NCBI RefSeq assembly: GCF_006717145.1
Contig: NZ_VFQF01000001.1
Coordinates: forward strand, 2,356,001-2,420,000
From: Humibacillus xanthopallidus
GTDB lineage: Bacteria; Actinomycetota; Actinomycetes; Actinomycetales; Dermatophilaceae
Direction: 5' to 3'
DNA length: 64,000 nt
The notes beneath the pieces are model-generated. The model worked only from the letters and a program-made list of their open reading frames with translations, had not been told where the DNA came from and made no database searches. The position numbers and the translations under genes were made by a program. This document shows, in pieces, positions 59,654 to 64,000 of this stretch (the stretch's first letter is position 1; the number at the start of each line of letters is the position of its first letter).

Positions 59654-60241
59654 ATGGCACTCCACCTCGGCTCCACCGACGCCGCCAACGAGCTCCTCGA
59701 GCGCGACCCCCTGGCCCTGTTGCTCGGCATGCAGCTCGACCAGCAGATCCCGATGGAGAAGGCCTTCACCTCTCCGAGCGTGCTCGCCGAGCGGATGGGT
59801 GTGCCCCCCGGTGGGCGTCTCGATGCCGCAGCCATCGCGGCGCTGCCGCCTGAGACGCTGCTCGAGCACTTCCGCACCCCGCCCGCGCTGCACCGCTTCC
59901 CGGGGTCCATGGCGACGCGCACGCAGCAGCTGTGCCAGGCCCTCGTCGACGAGTGGGGCGGCGACGCGGCCAACGTGTGGAGCGGCGTCGACAGCGGCGC
60001 CGAGCTGGTGCGGCGCATCGGCAGCCTGCCCGGCTTCGGCGACCAGAAGGCACGGATCTTCGCGGCCCTGCTGGCCAAGCAGTTCGGGGTGACCCCGGAC
60101 GGCTGGGAGGCGGCCACCGGCGACTACGGCAAGCCGGGGCACCGCTCGATCGCCGACGTCGTCGACGCCGGCTCACGGCTCAAGGTGCGCGAGTTCAAGA
60201 AGGCGAAGAAGGCCGAGGCCAAGGCGGCCGCGGAGGCCTGA
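59654..60241 (+). CDS. HhH-GPD-type base-excision repair protein
   Basis: 195 residues. It resembles the actinobacterial HhH-GPD proteins formerly mislabelled HesB: LERDPLALLLGMQLDQQIPMEKAFTSP, RFPGSMATRTQQLCQALV, and a helix-hairpin-helix LPGFGDQKARIFAALLAKQFGV. The usual catalytic Asp region is not obvious. No C-terminal Cys cluster for an Fe-S site is present. The C-terminus is a Lys/Ala tail. ATG at 59654 is preferred, with GGGAGG nine bases upstream, over the ATG at 59645. Expected role: recognising damaged bases; glycosylase activity unproven. Confidence 0.85.
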   Translation: MALHLGSTDAANELLERDPLALLLGMQLDQQIPMEKAFTSPSVLAERMGVPPGGRLDAAAIAALPPETLLEHFRTPPALHRFPGSMATRTQQLCQALVDEWGGDAANVWSGVDSGAELVRRIGSLPGFGDQKARIFAALLAKQFGVTPDGWEAATGDYGKPGHRSIADVVDAGSRLKVREFKKAKKAEAKAAAEA

Positions 60242-60272
60242 CCGGATGCGCCCTGTCACGCCCACGGATGCG

Positions 60273-60700
60273 TCAGTGGACGAGGACCCGGACGGTCCAT
60301 GAGCCCTGGCCGGGGCCGCACGGCAGGGCTTCACCGCACGTGGTGCGGCTCGCACGCACGTCGGCAGTGCCGGCGCCCGTGGCGCGATAGCGGGCCACGA
60401 CCGTGCCGCACCCGATCCCGGGCAGGCACGTGCCACGCGGTGCTGGAGTGATGGTCTCCTCCCCGATCTGGGTGACTCCTGGCCCGGGCGGCGCGAAACG
60501 CCAGTAGGTGTTGGAAGGGTGGCCACGACGACGTCACCGATCGCGACATCCACGGTGTGGCCGTTGTCCCCCTCGGTGATGTCCACCTGTCCCGCCACTG
60601 ACGGCGGGGGGCTCGTCGGCGTGACGGGAGCGGTGATCGTGGTGCTGGGCAGTGAGGAGCTGCTCGTGGAGCTTGCGCGTTCTCGCCCGACGTCGCTCCC
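60273..60700 (-). pseudogene. Frameshifted small secreted-type protein gene
   Basis: Reading the minus strand, one frame gives a Ser/Thr/Pro linker and TEGDNGHTVDVAIGDVVVATLP. The frame then shifts near 60513-60518, and the continuation NTYWRFAPPGPGVTQIGEE...RYRATGAGTADVRASRTTCG...WTVRVLVH-stop is in the next frame. Joined, this is a typical actinobacterial extracytoplasmic beta-domain protein (chagasin/I42-like pattern is possible). The expected lipobox Cys is Val, and no start or signal peptide is visible, so decay rather than a single sequencing error is likely. The 5' boundary is uncertain. Confidence 0.6.
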
Positions 60701-60849
60701 GCCCGTCGAAACCCCGTGCGTCCTGACTTGCCATTCAGCTCCACCTCCCGGAGATGGTGCCGGGCGGTGCGGAGCACACGGTGAAGTGGACCACCCCGAG
60801 CACCGCTCCGGCACATGTGACGACGCCTGAGCTGGGCGTCCTTTCAACG

Positions 60850-61460
60850 GTAGGCCTGCCCGCGACCATCGTCAGCAGTTCACAGAAACTTGCTAATCCA
60901 ATTTCCTTTCAGGGCAGTAGAATTCACGGATAGATGCCCGAATATGTTTGCGCAGCAACAAGTCTCACAATGGCAGTGAGAGCCGTCGCGAGATTCGTGG
61001 CAGGGTGCAGCAGCGCCGGGACCCGGTATCGGTGGCGCGGACGCGCTGCATCGCATGGGTGATGCCTGTGCTGCTGTGGGCTTCACGCCTTCCTGGTGGC
61101 TGCAGACGAATGTCGTCCGGCCGGACACCGCGCTCAGTCGCGATGTCGCACGGGCGTGTGGATCAGTGACGATCGACGAACAGCGCCCGGCGAATGCTGC
61201 TGCGCCTCACAGTGTCCCACCGCGGCGCCGGACGCGTAGGCAAAAGGAGCCAGACAGCGAAGCCGACGTCGCAGTCGCTGCGCCCGGTCTCCGCCGAGGA
61301 GAACTCGGCGTTCGCCGCGGCCGCGCCAAAAGGCATACGGCCTCCGCATCATCCCCGTTCAGGGTGCCGTGGGTCGCCGACGGCGTGTCGGCCTAGAGCC
61401 TCGGCGACGAGGTCTGGGCCGACCTCGCTGCTGATCGACCTGCCGGCCGCCGGCCTCTTG
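60850..61460. other. Gene-poor stretch with atypical composition
   Basis: About 600 bp without a credible gene. 60880-60970 is markedly more AT-rich than the rest of the window. 61055-61396 holds an open frame whose first part (FTPSWWLQTNVVRPDTALS) looks protein-like, but whose second half is Arg/Ala shadow-like. It may be the remnant of an inserted or decayed gene. I cannot name a family. Confidence 0.4.
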
Positions 61461-62831
61461 TCAGTCGGCGAGGAAGGAGAGCAGGTCGGCGCGGGTCAGG
61501 ACACCGACGGGCTTGCCGTCGTCGACGACGAGGATCGCGTCGCTGGCCTCCAGCTCCTTGCGGGCAGCCGAGACGGGCGAGCCGGCACCGACGAGGGGCA
61601 GACCGGGCTCGATGTGCTTCTCGACGGCGTCGGCAAGGTGCGCACGCCCCGTGAAGAGCGCGTCGAGCAGGGCGCGCTCGCTGACGGAGCCGGCGACCTC
61701 TCCGGACATGACCGGCGGCTCGGCCTTGACGACCGGCATCTGCGAGACGCCGTACTCCTTGAGGATCTGCACCGCGTCGCGGATCGTCTCGCCGGGGTGG
61801 GTGTGCACGAGGGCAGGCATGTCGCCGGACTTCGAGCGCAGCACGTCGCCGACCGTCTGCTCCGTGTGGTCGGTGAGGAACCCGTAGGAGTGCATCCACT
61901 CGTCGTTGAAGATCTTCGACATGTAGCCGCGACCCGAGTCGGGCAGGAGCACGACGACGACGGCGTCCTCGGGCAGGTCCTTGGCGGCGCGCAGCGCCGC
62001 GACGACAGCCATGCCGCACGAGCCGCCGACGAGCAGTCCCTCCTCGCGGGCGAGGCGGCGGGTCATCTCGAAGGAATCCGCGTCGGACACGGCGATGACC
62101 TCGTCCACCACCGACGGGTCGTAGGCGCCGGGCCAGAAGTCCTCACCGACACCCTCGACGAGATACGGCCGGCCGCTGCCGCCGGAGTAGACCGAGCCCT
62201 CGGGGTCGGCGGCGATGATGCGCACGGCGCCGTCGCTGACCTCCTTGAGGTACTTGCCGGTGCCGCTGATCGTGCCGCCGGTGCCGGCGCCCGCGACGAA
62301 GTGGGTGACGCGTCCGTCGGTGTCGCGCCAGATCTCCGGACCGGTCGTCAGGTAGTGGCTGTTCGGGCCTTCGGGGTTGTAGTACTGGTTGGGCTTCCAC
62401 GCGCCGTCGATCTCGCGGACGAGGCGGTCGGACACCGAGTAGTAGGAGTCAGGGTGCTCCGGCTCGACCGCGGTCGGGCACACGACGACCTCGGCGCCGT
62501 AGGCCTTGAGGACGTCGCGCTTGTCCTGGCTCACCTTGTCGGGGCAGACGAAGACGCAGGAGTAGCCGCGGCGCTGTGCGACGAGCGCGAGCCCGACGCC
62601 GGTGTTGCCGCTCGTCGGCTCGACGATCGTGCCGCCGGGCTTGAGGACGCCCTCGCGCTCGGCCGCCTCGACCATGCGCAGGGCGATGCGGTCCTTGACC
62701 GAGCCACCGGGGTTGAAGTACTCGACCTTCGCGAGGACCGTGCACGTCACCCCCGCGTCCTTGACGACGGAGCCGAGCTTGACGAGGGGGGTGTTGCCGA
62801 CGAGGTCTGCGACGTTCTCTGCATACTTCAC
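61461..62831 (-). CDS. cbs: Cystathionine beta-synthase
   Basis: A 456-residue PLP enzyme. PLP Lys in YFNPGGSVKDRIALRM (near 43); TSGNTG near 75; glycine loop GAGTGGTISGTG. The N-terminal catalytic part (~1-330) is followed by two CBS motifs (e.g. MPALVHTHPGETIRDAVQILKEYG and LVVDDGKPVGVLTRADLLSFL). It condenses serine or acetylserine with homocysteine. No haem-binding N-terminus, as usual in bacteria. With metB at 26 kb the cell has both halves of cysteine-methionine interconversion. It is divergent from an SGNH hydrolase gene. Confidence 0.95.
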   Translation of the reverse strand: MKYAENVADLVGNTPLVKLGSVVKDAGVTCTVLAKVEYFNPGGSVKDRIALRMVEAAEREGVLKPGGTIVEPTSGNTGVGLALVAQRRGYSCVFVCPDKVSQDKRDVLKAYGAEVVVCPTAVEPEHPDSYYSVSDRLVREIDGAWKPNQYYNPEGPNSHYLTTGPEIWRDTDGRVTHFVAGAGTGGTISGTGKYLKEVSDGAVRIIAADPEGSVYSGGSGRPYLVEGVGEDFWPGAYDPSVVDEVIAVSDADSFEMTRRLAREEGLLVGGSCGMAVVAALRAAKDLPEDAVVVVLLPDSGRGYMSKIFNDEWMHSYGFLTDHTEQTVGDVLRSKSGDMPALVHTHPGETIRDAVQILKEYGVSQMPVVKAEPPVMSGEVAGSVSERALLDALFTGRAHLADAVEKHIEPGLPLVGAGSPVSAARKELEASDAILVVDDGKPVGVLTRADLLSFLAD

Positions 62832-62947
62832 CGCACCATCCTAGGCGTGCCGCCGACCCCTCCCACCTGACGGAGCCCGGCACAGCTCGTCGGTGCCGCG
62901 GGTTACCGTGGTCCTCCACGAACCGCGGAGCAGGAGGAGTCACGCTC

Positions 62948-64000
62948 ATGGGACGCGCACGTCGCGCACGCAGGATCGCCCAGACCGCCGCCTTCGGTGG
63001 CGGTGTCGGGGTGGCGGGGCTCGGAGCGATCGGCGCCCTCTCCTACGGCGTGCTGCGCGTCGAGGCGGCACTGACGCGGCGGATCGTCGGCCAGCGCTTC
63101 GAGGCGCCTCCGGTCGACGCGGGGCGCTACGGCTCGGGGTCGGGCACGACGATCCGGATCGTCGTGCTCGGCGACTCGACGGCCGCGGGTCTCGGCGTCG
63201 ACCACCCGCACGAGACGATCGGGGCCACGATCGCCAACGGGGTGGCGGCCTTCAGCGGCCGGCCCGTCGAGGTCACCAACGTGGCCGTCGTCGGCGCCGA
63301 GTCCCCCGGGCTCGAGAGCCAGCTCGACCGGGCCCTTGCCGAGACTCCCTCTCCCGACGTCGCGCTCCTGCTCATCGGCGCCAACGACGTCACCCACCGC
63401 ATCGACCGCTCGGTCGCCGTGCGCCACCTCGAGATGACGGTGCGGCGCCTTCGCGAGAACGGCGCCGAGGTGGTCGTCGGCACGTGCCCCGACCTCGGCG
63501 CCGTCGAGCCCGTGCCGCAGCCGCTGCGATGGCTCGCACGCCGCTGGTCGCGCGACCTCGCCGCCGCCCAGACGGTCGCGGTCGTCGAGGCCGGCGGCAG
63601 AGCCGTCTCGATCGGCGACATGCTCGGCCACGTCTTCTCCGCCGACCCCAAGACGATGTTCAGCGAGGACCGCTTCCACCCGAGCGCCGCCGGTTACGCG
63701 CGCGTGGCCGCCGCCCTCCTGCCGTCCGTCAGCGCCGCCCTCGACCTCTTCGGCGAGCGGACGACCCCGACCCGTCCGAGCCCCCAGCGCGGCGAGGGCA
63801 TCGGCCCCGTCGCCAAGGCAGCGACCCGGGCGGTCGCCCACCCCGGCACTGAGGTCGCCCCTGCCGAGATCGCCGGCCAGTCGCGCGGGCGTCAGGGCCG
63901 GTGGGCGGTGCTCCTGCACCGCATGCGCCCGGCCGTCCCGGCCTCCACCGCCGACCCGCAGCCGGTCCCCCACGGGCCGAGCACCGGCACCGACACCGCC
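62948..64000 (+). CDS. Exported SGNH/GDSL hydrolase, 3' truncated
   Basis: The frame from the ATG at 62948 (AGGAGG ten bases upstream) stays open to the window edge; 351 residues are visible. A basic start and a hydrophobic segment (AFGGGVGVAGLGAIGALSYG) suggest a signal anchor. SGNH blocks: IVVLGDSTAAGLGV, NVAVVGAES, LLIGANDVTHR, and FSEDRFHPSAAGYARV. The C-terminal part is Pro/Arg/Ala-rich and probably disordered. Together with cbs this recalls M. tuberculosis Rv1075c-Rv1077, where the exported protein is an esterase. The last residues lie outside the window. Confidence 0.87.
   Translation, partial: MGRARRARRIAQTAAFGGGVGVAGLGAIGALSYGVLRVEAALTRRIVGQRFEAPPVDAGRYGSGSGTTIRIVVLGDSTAAGLGVDHPHETIGATIANGVAAFSGRPVEVTNVAVVGAESPGLESQLDRALAETPSPDVALLLIGANDVTHRIDRSVAVRHLEMTVRRLRENGAEVVVGTCPDLGAVEPVPQPLRWLARRWSRDLAAAQTVAVVEAGGRAVSIGDMLGHVFSADPKTMFSEDRFHPSAAGYARVAAALLPSVSAALDLFGERTTPTRPSPQRGEGIGPVAKAATRAVAHPGTEVAPAEIAGQSRGRQGRWAVLLHRMRPAVPASTADPQPVPHGPSTGTDTA

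Noticed and set aside
60519-60830. Plus-strand 103-residue open frame in the cbs-proximal gap
   Set aside because: Opposite a better-supported frameshifted minus-strand gene; no ribosome-binding site or domain.
1-64000. tRNA, rRNA or insertion sequence elements
   Set aside because: No cloverleaf-like stretch with a GGTTCGAxTCC arm, no rRNA-like sequence and no transposase frame was recognised anywhere in the window.

Overview
The window is high-GC DNA, densely packed with genes, from an actinobacterium. It carries mycothiol S-conjugate amidase (mca), a PIN-PhoH protein, DUF4307, a HemD-type NnaR regulator, GTG starts and short start/stop overlaps. One block runs coaA / phoH / isoprenyl transferase / TrhA / mca / DUF4307 / greA / metB. 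From memory this matches the neighbourhood of M. tuberculosis Rv1092c to Rv1079, and cbs plus an SGNH esterase (62-64 kb) recall Rv1077/Rv1075c. A Micrococcales relative such as Intrasporangiaceae is plausible, but sequence reading alone cannot fix the taxon.

Layout. 0-5 kb: end of a THUMP-like methyltransferase, an AHSA1-like protein, a ribokinase/nucleoside hydrolase pair and a GH3 lipoprotein. 5-14 kb: one minus-strand run glmS-acpS-nnr-alr-hydrolase-tsaE-tsaB-rimI-tsaD, covering wall precursors, carrier-protein activation, NAD(P)HX repair and t6A tRNA modification. 14-27 kb: the Rv1092c-Rv1079-like block, interrupted between greA and metB by a GlmL-family gene and by a nuclease-like gene flanked by inverted 32-bp repeat arrays. 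27-45 kb: accessory genes, namely two NarL-type two-component systems, a tandem pair of double GNAT proteins, an editing-less threonyl-tRNA synthetase behind a Thr-codon leader peptide, msrA, and an M13 peptidase. 45-59 kb: nitrate assimilation (narK-nasA-nasB-nirB-nirD), siroheme genes (cobA, chelatase) and the regulator nnaR, with a quinone-reductase-like SDR and an HxlR regulator inserted. 59-64 kb: YigZ, a HhH-GPD protein, a degenerate stretch, cbs and an SGNH hydrolase running off the window.

Most unusual features. (1) Three 31-32-bp-periodic arrays whose units start with GTCGAGTGGCCA; two face each other around a lone PD-(D/E)XK-like gene, and a third array inverts on itself without cargo. 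(2) A second repeat family, CCAATCGAAAGAGCA..TTCGTCG, at three loci. (3) A near-textbook attenuator (promoter, leaderless Thr-Thr-Thr leader peptide, terminator-like stem, RBS-proximal hairpin) before a ThrRS lacking its editing domains. (4) A 7-mer, GTATGCC/GGCATAC, present about 55 times in both orientations and in coding as well as non-coding DNA, several times more than composition predicts. (5) Long inverted repeats at most convergent gene ends.
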